NCBI RefSeq assembly: GCF_020012125.1
Contig: NZ_JAIFAG010000001.1
Coordinates: 3,844,001-3,908,000, forward strand
DNA: 64,000 nt
Direction: 5' to 3'
Source: Hymenobacter psoromatis
Lineage (GTDB): Bacteria > Bacteroidota > Bacteroidia > Cytophagales > Hymenobacteraceae
Part shown: piece by piece, positions 44,849 to 54,047 of the stretch
Position numbering within the stretch: the first letter of the stretch is position 1
Layout of the letters: every line of letters starts with the position of its first letter
Notes under the pieces: generated by a model
Told to the model about the DNA's origin: nothing
Seen by the model: the letters and a program-made list of their open reading frames with translations, nothing else
The model's database searches: none
Translations under genes and position numbers: made by a program

Positions 44849-47800
44849 ATGAAAAAATTCTTATTTTATCTTCTTTTATTACCTTTACTAGGAATATCAG
44901 TGCGAAGTTGGGCACAAAACCTGTTGACTAATCCTGGTTTCGAATCGGGTAACTCTGGCTTTATCACCAGTGGCTACACGTATGTAGCAGTTAATGATGC
45001 AGGAGCCGGCGACTATACAGTAGGGAAAAGTACTAAACTATTTAACCCAAACTTTCAAAATAATTACGTGGACCACACCAGCGGGTTCGGTAACATGCTG
45101 ATGGTAAACGCGGCCTCGCCGGCCTCGGCTACAGCCATTTGCTGGCAGCAAACCGTGACGGGCCTGCAAGCCAACCAATCATATACTTTCTCGTTCTGGC
45201 TGCTAAACAACTTCTACGTGAGCCCGGCCAGCATCCAGGTGTCGGCCAGCGGCAGCAGCGCCAGCACGGGTGGCAATTTTGCTGATGTCGGTGCGCCGTT
45301 CAGCAATACGAGCGGCACCACCACCGGCAGCACTTCGGTGTGGCAACAGTTTAGCCTGACCCTGACGACCGGGTCGGCCAGCACTCAGCTAACCATCCGG
45401 CTGCGTGACCTGGTTGGGGCTTCAAACGGCGACGACTTCAGCCTCGACGACCTGGCTCTGATAGTGCAGCCGGGTACTGGCATCCGGGGTACCGTGTTTG
45501 AGGATACCAACTATGGAGGCGGAGCCGGCCGGCCTTACGCCACGGCTGCTAGCTCGGCTGCAGCCAGCGGCCAAACGGCCGCCGTGGGCCGCCCCGGCGC
45601 TACTGTGGAGTTGTATACCAGTACAAGTGTACTGGCGGGCACCACTACGACCGACGCAAGCGGCCAATATAGCTTTCCAACTGCGGCGGCCGGCTCTTAC
45701 ACAGTGCGCGTCGTCAACGGCACCGTTACCTCAGCCCGGGCGGGCGCAGTAGCAGGCCTGCTACCCGTGCAAACCTTTCGCACCACTAACGGCAGCGCCG
45801 ATGGTAACCGGGTAGGCGGCGAATACCCGGGCGGTACCGACGGGAGCCCTAATAGCAACATCAATCTGACTTTTACCGGCCAGAATAATAACGGTGATAA
45901 TACGGCCTTCGTTGATAACGTGGAAGTGCTGCAAGGTGGCGCACCGCTGAGCACGAACCCTATTGCCAACCCTGGTTTTGAGAATGGTACGATAACCGGC
46001 GGCTTTCAGTATACCCCCACTGGTGCCGGTATCGGGTGGACATTTAATGCGGGGTCGGGTATTCAAAGTAATAACAGTGCCTTTACCCCACCTAATACAA
46101 GCAGCGGTGTGCGGGCAGCTTTGCTACAAAATGTTGCCTCAATGAGTCAAGGCTTCAATCTACCGGCTGGTACTTACACCGTCCGCTTTCAGGCCGCTAA
46201 GCGTAGCTCCGGAGGAGTACAGACGCTGTCTGTTACAGTTAATGGCACCAATGTTTTAGCTAACCTGCAAACGACCAACGCTAGCTACGCCACCTACCAG
46301 ACCGCTGCCTTCACGGTGGGCAGTGGCCTAAGCAGCATCGGGGCCCAAAGTATAGCCCCAATAACGGTGAGCAGCACCGGCATAACGGGCGTAGACTTCG
46401 GCTTTAACTTTGACTTAATAGTAAATGCCAACGATGCCGGGCAGGGCTCGCTTCGACAGTTTATCACCAATGCCAATGCTTTGGGAGGCGAGGCGACACT
46501 AGCTCAGAGTGGTAACTACGTCAACCAAGTAGTGGGCGCTAATCCCATTAAGGTATCGCTGCCCGCCGGGGTAGAAACCAGCATTTTTATGGTGTCTGAC
46601 GGCAAGGTTCACCCCGGCCTACTTGCCAACAATGGCTCGGCTACGGGTGGCCCGGCCAGCCTGCTGAGTGGGGGCACGAGCACCACGCAGGTAGCGGCCA
46701 TCAGCGCCAGCTCAGCCCTGCCCACTATAACCGGGCCGGCCACGGCCGTGAACGGTTGGACGCAGACCGCTAACATCGGTAATACGAACGATGTGACACT
46801 AGGCACGGGCGGGTCGGTCGGGACGGCTGGGACTATCCTACCCCAGCTTAACGGGCCGGAGGTACAGCTAGCTGGTACGGGGGCCATCAACGTAGGCTTG
46901 AACCTGACGGCGACCGGCGACCGGGTATTGGGCCTAGCCATCTATGGCTTTGGCACCGCAGGCGACAGCGACAACGACGCCAACATCCGCAGCGCAGCCA
47001 ACCAAGTAAGCTTGCAGGGTAACGTAGTGGGCAGCGCGGCCAGCAGCTTCGCGCTGCCGCCGACAGTATCGAATGCCGACGGTATCCGGGCAGTAACGGG
47101 CACGGGCCTAAGTCTTACTAACAACTTGATTGGCTTCAACATCGGAAAAGGAGTCACTACGAATAGCGCCGTGACGGGAGCTATCCTTACGGCCAACGAG
47201 TTTCGCAGTAATGCTGCGGGTTCCAGCGCTTGGGCCGGACTTAGCTTACGTGGCAGCACCTCCACTATCAGCAGCAACCTATTTAGCAACAACGCGGGTG
47301 CGGGTATCGATGCCTTCCCATCGGCGGGTGGCAATATTTGGAGCGGTAATACCGTGGCCGCCAATGGCAAGGGTACTAGCGCTTCGGCTCCCAACACGAC
47401 GCCCGGTATCCGCATTTACGGGGTGGGCGACCAGGTAACTCAGAACCTGATTTATGATAATTACGGCGCGGGTATCTTGGTTGACCAAGCTGCTACTAAA
47501 GTGGTTATCAGCCAAAACTCCATTTACAATAACGGCGCGCTACCAGCTGCTAACGGCCAGGCCGCCAGCGGCCAGCTTGGCATTGACCTGGAGCAAAACG
47601 GTGATAACAATACCGCCGGTACCGGCCCCTACGTCACGCTGAATAGCACGGCCACGACCGGGGCAAACAGCCTTATCAACTACCCTATCCTACAATCGGC
47701 CCGGCTCAACGGTACCACGCTGGTAGTGGCGGGCCTGGCGGCGGTGGGCGTCACGGTGGAGTTATTTATCGCTTCCCCTAATAACGTCGCTAACCCCAAC

Positions 47801-50167
47801 GCGGGTAACAACTTCGGGCAGGGCAATTCTTACCTCGGCGGCCAGGTGATTGCCAGCAGTGGAGGCACGGGCAGCTACGGGCCACCAATCATAAATGGCT
47901 TTCCGCAGGGTTCGGGTACCAATGTAAATTCTTTTACTATTAGCATTCCGCTGGCCGGTCTCACGGCGGCGCAGCGCTCGGCCCTGTCGGCCAGTGGCGC
48001 ACTCCTAACCAGCACAGCCACGCTGACCAGCACTGGCACTTCAGAGTTCTCGGGCAACGCACCAGTAGTTAGTGGCCCTACGGCGTTCAACGTGACCAAT
48101 GTCAACGTGGCCGCTAACTCGGCCGCGGCGGCCCTCAACCCCGGCCTGACCGTGCCGCAGGCAGCCAGCGACCCTAACAACAGCATTGTTTCGTTTACGG
48201 TATTTCCAGCCACCGGCGGCACGCTGCTCTACAACGGGGCCGCTATTCCGGCGGGCGGGCAACTAATTCCGATAGCCAATACCAATAAATTGACCTTCCA
48301 GCCCACAAACGGCTCGACGGTATCGGGCGTGTTCAGCTTCTACGCAACCAACGCGGCCGGCGGCACTGCGGGGACTAGTAACACGGCCACTTATACCATC
48401 CCAGTTACCAACAGCAACAATGCTTACGTAGCTAATGACGACGGCCTCGACGTGCCGAAAAATACGGCGACGAACGGTAACGTGCTCCTCAATGATACCC
48501 AGCCGGCCAACGCGACGACTAATTTCACGGTTACACAGGTAGGAACCGGCCCCAGCCACGGCACGGTTACGCTCAACGCAGATGGCTCCTATACCTATAC
48601 CCCCAGCACGAATTATTTAGGTTCCGACAGCTTTCAGTATCAGGTGTGCCAGAGCGGCGTGTGTTCCAACACGGCCACGGTAACAATTAACGTGTATGAC
48701 CCAGCACTGGTATGCAACATCGCTACGGGCCCGGACCTCTTGCAAAACCCTGGCTTTGAGCAGGGCAATACGGTCTTTACATCGGCTTATAATTACGTAT
48801 CGCCGGCCGCTAACAGCAGTGCGGGTAATGGGGGCCTGATACCCGAAACCACTTACGCGGTAGATGTCAACGCCAACACTTACCACCCCAGCTTCGCCGG
48901 CAAGGGCCGGGGCGGCAGCGGTAATTTCATGATAGTGAATGGCGCGGCCAACCAGAGCAAGGTGTACGCGCAGACCGTAACCGTAGTGGCTAACCGATAC
49001 TATTCTTACTCGGGCTACGCGCAGTCGGTCAACCCCCAAAGCCCGGCCATTCTGGGCTTCGTTATCAACAATAAGTCAACTTCCGCATCGGCTACCCTTC
49101 CCACTACTACTGGCACCTACGTGCAGTTTTCGGGTGTCTGGTATTCGGGTAGCAGCACCTCTGCCACCTTCGAGGTGCGCGACATTAACCGGGCCGCGGG
49201 CGGTAATGACTTTGGGCTAGATGACTTATACTTTGGCACGTGTAGTGTAAACCTGATGGCGGCCAATATTACTAATTCGCCCGGTATTCCGGCGCTGGCC
49301 CCGGCCACCAGCATCGCCCCTCTAAATGCTACCGTAACCGGCACAGGGGCAGCAGTGGCCTCGTTCACTATCCAGACGCTACCGACCTCTGGTACGTTGC
49401 GGGTAGGCGGACCTAATGGCCAAGTGGTGACGGCGGGCCAGGTAATCCCTTATAACCAGCGGGGAGCCCTGTATTATACTGCGGCCAATGGCTTTGCGGG
49501 CAATGCAACCTTTACCTACACGGCTACCGATACGGAGAATGCTGGCTCGGGCAACATCGCTACCTATACCATCCCGGTTAGCTCAGTTCCATTGCCGGTG
49601 GTGCTGGCTACCTTCACGGCCAAGGCGGCCGGCACCACTGCCCAGTTAGCCTGGACCACTGCCTCCGAGGTGGGCAATGCGTACTTTGCCATTGAGCGCA
49701 GCAGTACCGGCCAAGCCGCCAACTTCGTGGCTATTGATAAGGTAGCCGGCTACGGTACTACTACTACGGCCCACGCCTACGCCTTCATCGACCGCAATGC
49801 CGCTGCTATTGGGGCACTAGTATACTACCGCTTGCATCAGGTTGATGCCGACGGTACCAGCAGCTATTCGCCCGTGCGGGCAGTATCATTCGCGCCGGCT
49901 GGCAGCCAGCGCTTGACTCTCTACCCCAATCCTACGGTCGGCGCGCGTACCAGCCTCGACCTCAGCTCGCTACCCGCCACGGCTATCTACCAAGTGCGCC
50001 TGCTCGATGCTACGGGCCGCAGCACCCGCCAGTGGACGTTGGCCGGTGGCCAATCCCAGCCACTGGACGTGGCCGACTTAGCCACCGGCACCTATCTGGT
50101 GCTGGTGAGCGGTAGCTACGCCGATGGTAGCGTGCTGCGTCAGGTGCTGCACCTCACGAAGGAATAG
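44849..50167 (+). CDS. Large T9SS-secreted surface protein with beta-helix region
   Basis: About 1772 aa. The ATG at 44849 gives a signal peptide (MKKFLFYLLLLPLLGISVRS, then WAQ); the frame opening at 44792 is not used. Three carbohydrate-binding-like units begin NPGFE (residues ~20-210, ~370-500, and ~1290-1465). An SdrD-B-like unit (GTVFEDTNYGG...TTDASGQYSFP) lies at ~210-310. A right-handed beta-helix follows at ~690-950 (LTNNLIGFNIGKG, ISSNLFSNNAGAGID, ISQNSIYNN). Two Ig/VCBS-like units (YVANDDGLDVPKNT... SHGTVTLNADGSYTY) come before the C-terminus. The last ~190 residues closely resemble those of the 3119-aa neighbour, ending in the T9SS sorting domain (LYPNPTVGAR). Probable polysaccharide-binding adhesin; enzyme activity not evident. 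Confidence 0.88.
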   Translation: MKKFLFYLLLLPLLGISVRSWAQNLLTNPGFESGNSGFITSGYTYVAVNDAGAGDYTVGKSTKLFNPNFQNNYVDHTSGFGNMLMVNAASPASATAICWQQTVTGLQANQSYTFSFWLLNNFYVSPASIQVSASGSSASTGGNFADVGAPFSNTSGTTTGSTSVWQQFSLTLTTGSASTQLTIRLRDLVGASNGDDFSLDDLALIVQPGTGIRGTVFEDTNYGGGAGRPYATAASSAAASGQTAAVGRPGATVELYTSTSVLAGTTTTDASGQYSFPTAAAGSYTVRVVNGTVTSARAGAVAGLLPVQTFRTTNGSADGNRVGGEYPGGTDGSPNSNINLTFTGQNNNGDNTAFVDNVEVLQGGAPLSTNPIANPGFENGTITGGFQYTPTGAGIGWTFNAGSGIQSNNSAFTPPNTSSGVRAALLQNVASMSQGFNLPAGTYTVRFQAAKRSSGGVQTLSVTVNGTNVLANLQTTNASYATYQTAAFTVGSGLSSIGAQSIAPITVSSTGITGVDFGFNFDLIVNANDAGQGSLRQFITNANALGGEATLAQSGNYVNQVVGANPIKVSLPAGVETSIFMVSDGKVHPGLLANNGSATGGPASLLSGGTSTTQVAAISASSALPTITGPATAVNGWTQTANIGNTNDVTLGTGGSVGTAGTILPQLNGPEVQLAGTGAINVGLNLTATGDRVLGLAIYGFGTAGDSDNDANIRSAANQVSLQGNVVGSAASSFALPPTVSNADGIRAVTGTGLSLTNNLIGFNIGKGVTTNSAVTGAILTANEFRSNAAGSSAWAGLSLRGSTSTISSNLFSNNAGAGIDAFPSAGGNIWSGNTVAANGKGTSASAPNTTPGIRIYGVGDQVTQNLIYDNYGAGILVDQAATKVVISQNSIYNNGALPAANGQAASGQLGIDLEQNGDNNTAGTGPYVTLNSTATTGANSLINYPILQSARLNGTTLVVAGLAAVGVTVELFIASPNNVANPNAGNNFGQGNSYLGGQVIASSGGTGSYGPPIINGFPQGSGTNVNSFTISIPLAGLTAAQRSALSASGALLTSTATLTSTGTSEFSGNAPVVSGPTAFNVTNVNVAANSAAAALNPGLTVPQAASDPNNSIVSFTVFPATGGTLLYNGAAIPAGGQLIPIANTNKLTFQPTNGSTVSGVFSFYATNAAGGTAGTSNTATYTIPVTNSNNAYVANDDGLDVPKNTATNGNVLLNDTQPANATTNFTVTQVGTGPSHGTVTLNADGSYTYTPSTNYLGSDSFQYQVCQSGVCSNTATVTINVYDPALVCNIATGPDLLQNPGFEQGNTVFTSAYNYVSPAANSSAGNGGLIPETTYAVDVNANTYHPSFAGKGRGGSGNFMIVNGAANQSKVYAQTVTVVANRYYSYSGYAQSVNPQSPAILGFVINNKSTSASATLPTTTGTYVQFSGVWYSGSSTSATFEVRDINRAAGGNDFGLDDLYFGTCSVNLMAANITNSPGIPALAPATSIAPLNATVTGTGAAVASFTIQTLPTSGTLRVGGPNGQVVTAGQVIPYNQRGALYYTAANGFAGNATFTYTATDTENAGSGNIATYTIPVSSVPLPVVLATFTAKAAGTTAQLAWTTASEVGNAYFAIERSSTGQAANFVAIDKVAGYGTTTTAHAYAFIDRNAAAIGALVYYRLHQVDADGTSSYSPVRAVSFAPAGSQRLTLYPNPTVGARTSLDLSSLPATAIYQVRLLDATGRSTRQWTLAGGQSQPLDVADLATGTYLVLVSGSYADGSVLRQVLHLTKE

Positions 50168-50180
50168 GTTTTGTAAATGC

Positions 50181-50218
50181 AAAAAAGCCTTCCCGCCAGT
50201 TGGCGGGAAGGCTTTTTT
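50181..50218 (+). terminator. Intrinsic terminator after the second surface protein gene
   Basis: AAAAAAGCCTTCCCGCC pairs exactly with GGCGGGAAGGCTTTTTT around an AGTT loop, with a T-run, 14 nt after the stop. Confidence 0.93.
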
Positions 50219-50284
50219 ATGTCTGGTCATCACCCCTTGCCGTCGGTAGTCCGTACTTTACGCTTTCGCTGAGCCTTATTCTAT

Positions 50285-50776
50285 ATGTCTGATGTAGCGC
50301 CCAAACTTACTCACCTTAACGATGCCGGCCAGCCAGCGATGGTCAACGTGGGCCCTAAAGCCGTGACAGCGCGCCTGGCCCGCGCCCGCGCCAGGGTGCG
50401 CCTCGGGGCCGATATTCTGGCCCTGGTGCAGGCTGGCGACCTACCTTCCCGTAAGGGCCCGGTGTTTCAAACAGCTATTATCGCGGGCGTGATGGCTGCC
50501 AAGCGCACGGCCGACCTCATCCCCCTTTGCCACCCGCTGGGGCTCGACGACTGCCAAGTACACATCACCGTCCTACCCCCCGATTCGCTTCTCATCGAGT
50601 GTACGGCCCGCGTTACGGGCAAAACCGGCATCGAGATGGAAGCCCTTACCGGGGCCTCGGTGGCCGCCCTCACAGTGTACGATATGTGCAAGGCGATGTC
50701 GCACCATATCGTGATTGAGGAAATTCGATTGTTGGAAAAAACCGGCGGCAAAGCGGACTTTTTGGTAAGTGAGTAA
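50285..50776 (+). CDS. moaC: Cyclic pyranopterin monophosphate synthase
   Basis: A 163-aa enzyme that, with MoaA, turns GTP into cyclic pyranopterin monophosphate, the first step to molybdopterin. The conserved motifs are present: LIPLCHPL, KTGIEMEALTGAS and YDMCKAMSHH. MoaC N-terminal MVNVGPKAVTAR also fits. The last few codons (from ~50764) and the stop lie inside a perfect 36-bp inverted repeat, so the C-terminal end (LVSE) may have been altered by the repeat. It supplies molybdopterin for the nitrate reductase at 11717. Confidence 0.96.
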   Translation: MSDVAPKLTHLNDAGQPAMVNVGPKAVTARLARARARVRLGADILALVQAGDLPSRKGPVFQTAIIAGVMAAKRTADLIPLCHPLGLDDCQVHITVLPPDSLLIECTARVTGKTGIEMEALTGASVAALTVYDMCKAMSHHIVIEEIRLLEKTGGKADFLVSE

Positions 50777-50844
50777 GTGGGTAAAGGAACGGCCATGCTG
50801 ACGAAGGAAGCATGGCCGTTCCTTTACCCACTTACTCACTTACC
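50764..50844. repeat. Perfect 36-bp inverted repeat between moaC and moaE
   Basis: Arms 50764-50799 and 50809-50844 are exact reverse complements with a 9-nt loop (GACGAAGGA). It includes the moaC stop and ends 1 nt before the moaE stop. The centre (CCATGCTGAC...GAAGCATGG) recalls family A, but the outer arms differ (GTAAGTGAGTAAG). Confidence 0.93.
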
Positions 50845-50845
50845 G

Positions 50846-51274
50846 CTATGGGTGCGCCGAGACCCAGACGGTGCCGTCTTCGTACTCCTCTTTTTTCCAG
50901 ATGGGGACGACTTCCTTTAGCGTGTCGATGATGAACTGGCAGGCGGCGAATGAGTCGGCGCGGTGGGGCGTGGATACGGCCACGACTACGGCCACGTCGC
51001 CGATTTCGAGGGTACCGTGGCGGTGCGTCACGGCTACACGGCGCAGCATGGGCCACTGCGCCTGGGCCATTTCGGCCACGCGGGCGAGCTGGTGGAGCGC
51101 CATTGGGGGGTAGGCTTCGTAGTGCAGGCGCACCACGCGGCGGCCCTCACTGCGGTTGCGCACCGTGCCGATGAAGGCATTGACGGCCCCGGCTTCTGCC
51201 GACTCGGCAGCGTGCAGCACAGCCGCTACGTCGATGGCTTGGTCGGTGAGGGCGATGTGGTGGTTGGCGTTCAT
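50846..51274 (-). CDS. moaE: Molybdopterin synthase catalytic subunit
   Basis: A 142-aa catalytic subunit of molybdopterin synthase, which adds two sulfurs to cyclic pyranopterin monophosphate. Seen: GAVNAFIGTVRNRSEGRRV, LHYEAYPPMA, VTHRHGTLEIGD and the Lys-containing PIWKKEEYEDG near the end. Overlaps nothing, but its stop is 1 nt from the inverted repeat shared with moaC. Partner MoaD is encoded 16 nt upstream on the same strand. Confidence 0.95.
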   Translation of the reverse strand: MNANHHIALTDQAIDVAAVLHAAESAEAGAVNAFIGTVRNRSEGRRVVRLHYEAYPPMALHQLARVAEMAQAQWPMLRRVAVTHRHGTLEIGDVAVVVAVSTPHRADSFAACQFIIDTLKEVVPIWKKEEYEDGTVWVSAHP

Positions 51275-51290
51275 AGCAAAAAAATCAGCC

Positions 51291-51533
51291 CTACCCCCCG
51301 CTCACGGGCGGAATAAGCGCAATATCGTCGCGCTCGTGCAGCATCAGGTCTTCGGCGGCGTACTCGTTGTTTACAGCCACGGCCAGGCTGCGCAGGTCGG
51401 CCAACGGGGGATAGGTGGCGCGCAGTTCGGCCAGCAGCCCGGCAGCCGACTGCCCCGGCGGCACGGTCAACGACAAGGACGACTGCCCCACGATTTCGCG
51501 GGCAATGCCAAAGAGAGAAACAGTCAAGTTCAT
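51291..51533 (-). CDS. moaD: Molybdopterin synthase small (sulfur carrier) subunit
   Basis: An 80-aa ubiquitin-like protein. It ends PPVSGG, the C-terminal Gly-Gly that is thiocarboxylated by MoeB/ThiF-type activation. Starts MNLTVSLFGIAREIVG, which is typical. Sits between moaE and the family A repeat, so it heads a two-gene moaD-moaE unit. Confidence 0.94.
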   Translation of the reverse strand: MNLTVSLFGIAREIVGQSSLSLTVPPGQSAAGLLAELRATYPPLADLRSLAVAVNNEYAAEDLMLHERDDIALIPPVSGG

Positions 51534-51559
51534 TTAAAATTTATTAGTCAAAACTTTAC

Positions 51560-51665
51560 AAAAAGAACGTCATGCTGAGCTTGCCGAAGCATCTCTACCG
51601 CACTATTTAGGCCGTTCAATGAAGCGGCAGAGATGCTTCGGCAAGCTCAGCATGACGTTCTTTTT
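51560..51665. repeat. Intergenic inverted repeat, family A copy 3 (42-bp arms)
   Basis: Arms 51560-51601 and 51624-51665 pair over 42 bp with one mismatch. The core AGAACGTCATGCTGAGCTTG / GAAGCATCTCTACCGC appears inverted at the right. It lies between moaA and moaD on the minus strand. Confidence 0.93.
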
Positions 51666-51689
51666 ATTCTAATTGGACAAGAAATAAGC

Positions 51690-52712
51690 TCACCCGCCAA
51701 TGGTGGCCATGCTCTCAAAATTGAGCTGATGCGTGGGGCGCTGGCGCTCGGCCTCGAAGCCATTGGCGGCGCGGTGGTAGAAGGCCTGGCTGAGGGCTTC
51801 GGCAATACCCTCATCAGTGGTGCCGCCGCGCAACAGGGCACGTAGGTCGAGGCCGCCTTGGTCGTAGAGGCAGGTTTTGAGGCCGCCTTCGGCAGTGAGG
51901 CGCAGGCGATTGCAGGTGCCGCAAAAGGTGCGCGAATACGCCGCAATGATGCCCACCCGGCCCCGGTGCCCGGCCACCGTGTACTCATCGGCGGTAGCCC
52001 CGGCGGCAGTATGGGCGGGTACGAGCGGCCCCAAGTGCGCCTCCAGGTGCTGCCGGATGCGGCGGTGGTGCCAGGGTAGCGACTCTGGCGTAGCTACGTG
52101 GCTACCGCCATTGAAGGGCATTTCCTCGATGAAGCGCACTTCTACGGGTAGGTCGCGGGTTAGCTCGGCCAGCGGCACCAGGTCCTGAATGTTGCGTTCG
52201 TTCATCACTACGGCATTGATTTTCACTTGGATACCGGCCTCGAGCAGCGCGTGAAAGGTGCGCAGCACGGCCGGCAGCTCGTCGCGCCGGGTTATCTCAA
52301 AAAACCGCTGGCGGTCCAGCGTATCGAGGCTGAGGTTCACGGCCTTCACGCCCAGTCGGGCCAGCGTGGGCACGTAGGGGGCGGTAAGCACACCGTTGGT
52401 AGTCAGGCTAATATCGTCGAGGCCGGGCAGGGCGGCCAGGCGCTCCATAAAGGGCACTAGGTCGCGGCGCACGAAGGGCTCGCCGCCGGTTAGGCGCACC
52501 TTGTGCACGCCCAAGCCAGTCATTATTTCGACCAGGCGCAGCATTTCTTCGTAGCTAAGCACTTCGCTCTTAGGTAAGTACTTTATCCCCTCTTCGGGCA
52601 TACAGTAGAAGCAGCGCAGGTTGCAGCGGTCCGTTACGGCTAGGCGCAGGTATTCCAGCGGCCGGCCGTGGGCGTCGTGCAAGGTAGTGATGGGGGTAGC
52701 GAGCAAACTCAT
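51690..52712 (-). CDS. moaA: GTP 3',8-cyclase
   Basis: A 340-aa radical SAM enzyme of molybdopterin synthesis. The N-terminal SAM cluster is C30, C34, C37 (DRCNLRCFYCMPE), followed by VRLTGGEPFVRRD. The second [4Fe-4S] site near the C-terminus is FCGTCNRLRLTAEGGLKTC. It ends ATIGG, with the conserved C-terminal Gly-Gly. Probably the first gene of a minus-strand moaA-moaD-moaE group, with a family A repeat between moaA and moaD. Confidence 0.96.
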   Translation of the reverse strand: MSLLATPITTLHDAHGRPLEYLRLAVTDRCNLRCFYCMPEEGIKYLPKSEVLSYEEMLRLVEIMTGLGVHKVRLTGGEPFVRRDLVPFMERLAALPGLDDISLTTNGVLTAPYVPTLARLGVKAVNLSLDTLDRQRFFEITRRDELPAVLRTFHALLEAGIQVKINAVVMNERNIQDLVPLAELTRDLPVEVRFIEEMPFNGGSHVATPESLPWHHRRIRQHLEAHLGPLVPAHTAAGATADEYTVAGHRGRVGIIAAYSRTFCGTCNRLRLTAEGGLKTCLYDQGGLDLRALLRGGTTDEGIAEALSQAFYHRAANGFEAERQRPTHQLNFESMATIGG

Positions 52713-52848
52713 GCGGACCTTAAAGATAATCGACCAAGCCGGAACCTAGTGTACCCGTAACACCCGCCCGGTGTTTTCATTCCCTCTGCTTTTCTATACG
52801 CTGTATTCAATGAAATACAGCGTTTCGTGCATCCCAAGCTGGCCTCGG

Positions 52849-53937
52849 TTACCATTCCTCTAGGCCGCCGCTCAGCATTTGCACGTTTTTGTACCCTAGG
52901 CTTTGCAGCAGCGCCACAGCCTGGGCGCTGCGCACGCCGCTTTGGCAATACACCACCACCGGGCGGGTGCGCGGCACCTCGGCGGCACGGGCGGCCAGCT
53001 CGGGCAGGGGTAGTAGCACGGCCCCCGGCAGGTGGCGCCGCTGAAACTCCAGCGGCCCACGCACATCGAGCAGAAAGGGAAGTGTAGGCAAAGCTAACTG
53101 CTGCTGTAACCCACTGGCTCTGATGCTAATGGCGGCTACTTCGGGGGCGCAACTCGCGTCGAAGTAGTCGGCCGGGTCGGCCGTATCGAGGTTGATGGCG
53201 CTCCGCACTGGGTCGCGCTTGAAGCGCAGGGTGCGGCTCTGGAAGCTGAGCGTATCGAGCATCCAGAGGCGGCCGCTGAGCACGTCGCCCAGGCCCAGCA
53301 CCACTTTCAAGGTTTCGGTAGCCTGCACCGTGCCGATGAGGCCGGGCAGCACGTTGAGCACGCCGGTGGTGTTGCAGTCGGGCGCTTCGGCCGCGCCGGG
53401 GGGGGTAGGGAAGAGGCAGCGGTACGTGGGTCCGCCTTCGTAATTAAACACCGATACTTGGCCCTCAAACTTGTAAATGGCCCCCGACACTAGCGGCCGG
53501 CCCAGGCTCACGCAGGCATCGTTGAGCAGGTAGCGGGTCGGGAAATTATCGGAGCCGTCCACTACCACATCGTAAGCGGCCACCAACTCGCGCACATTGG
53601 CCGGGCTCACGCGCAGTGAGTGCAACTCATACGTATTCAAGTTATTGAGGCGACGCAGGGCACGGGCGGCGGCCGCTACTTTGGGCTGGCCCACGTCTTC
53701 GGGGCCGTAGAGAATCTGGCGGGGCAGGTTGGTCAGCTCCACCTGGTCGGCATCGGCAAGGCCGAGGGTGCCTACCCCCGCCGCGGCCAGATACTGCAGG
53801 ATGGGGCAGCCCAGGCCGCCCGCGCCCACCACTAGCACCCGCGCCTGGCGCAACCGCGCCTGCCCGGCCTCGCCGATTTCGGCCAGCTGCAGGTGGCGGC
53901 GGTAGCGCTGGCGCTCGGCCGGAGAGAAAGTAATCAT
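52849..53937 (-). CDS. moeB: MoeB/ThiF-type adenylyltransferase with C-terminal rhodanese domain
   Basis: A 362-aa enzyme that adenylates and thiolates the C-terminal glycine of MoaD (or ThiS). The adenylation domain is intact: VLVVGAGGLGCPILQYL, ADADQVELTNLPRQILY and VDGSDNFPTRYLLNDAC (residues ~30-150). The rhodanese-like domain (~265-362) has its active Cys in VYCQSGVRSA. Fused E1-rhodanese proteins usually supply persulfide directly. Only one partial Cys pair (RCLFPTPPGAAEAPDC) of the MoeB zinc site is evident. It is upstream of moaA on the same strand, separated by ~136 nt. Confidence 0.93.
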   Translation of the reverse strand: MITFSPAERQRYRRHLQLAEIGEAGQARLRQARVLVVGAGGLGCPILQYLAAAGVGTLGLADADQVELTNLPRQILYGPEDVGQPKVAAAARALRRLNNLNTYELHSLRVSPANVRELVAAYDVVVDGSDNFPTRYLLNDACVSLGRPLVSGAIYKFEGQVSVFNYEGGPTYRCLFPTPPGAAEAPDCNTTGVLNVLPGLIGTVQATETLKVVLGLGDVLSGRLWMLDTLSFQSRTLRFKRDPVRSAINLDTADPADYFDASCAPEVAAISIRASGLQQQLALPTLPFLLDVRGPLEFQRRHLPGAVLLPLPELAARAAEVPRTRPVVVYCQSGVRSAQAVALLQSLGYKNVQMLSGGLEEW

Positions 53938-53944
53938 AAAAAAA

Positions 53945-54047
53945 TATAGCGCGGACTCTGTGAGTCCGCCCGTTGCTCGGGTAAACCGGCTGGTCGCTCA
54001 TCGGTTTCGGGCGGCGCAACGCGCGGACTCGCAGCGTCCGCGCTATA
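53945..54047. repeat. Inverted repeat, family B copy 2
   Basis: Arms 53945-53976 and 54016-54047 pair over 32 bp with 3 mismatches (TATAGCGCGGAC, AGTCCGC core as in 10067). Inner pairing between AAACCG and CGGTTT continues the stem. It covers the stop codon of the TonB receptor gene (54043-54045). Confidence 0.9.
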
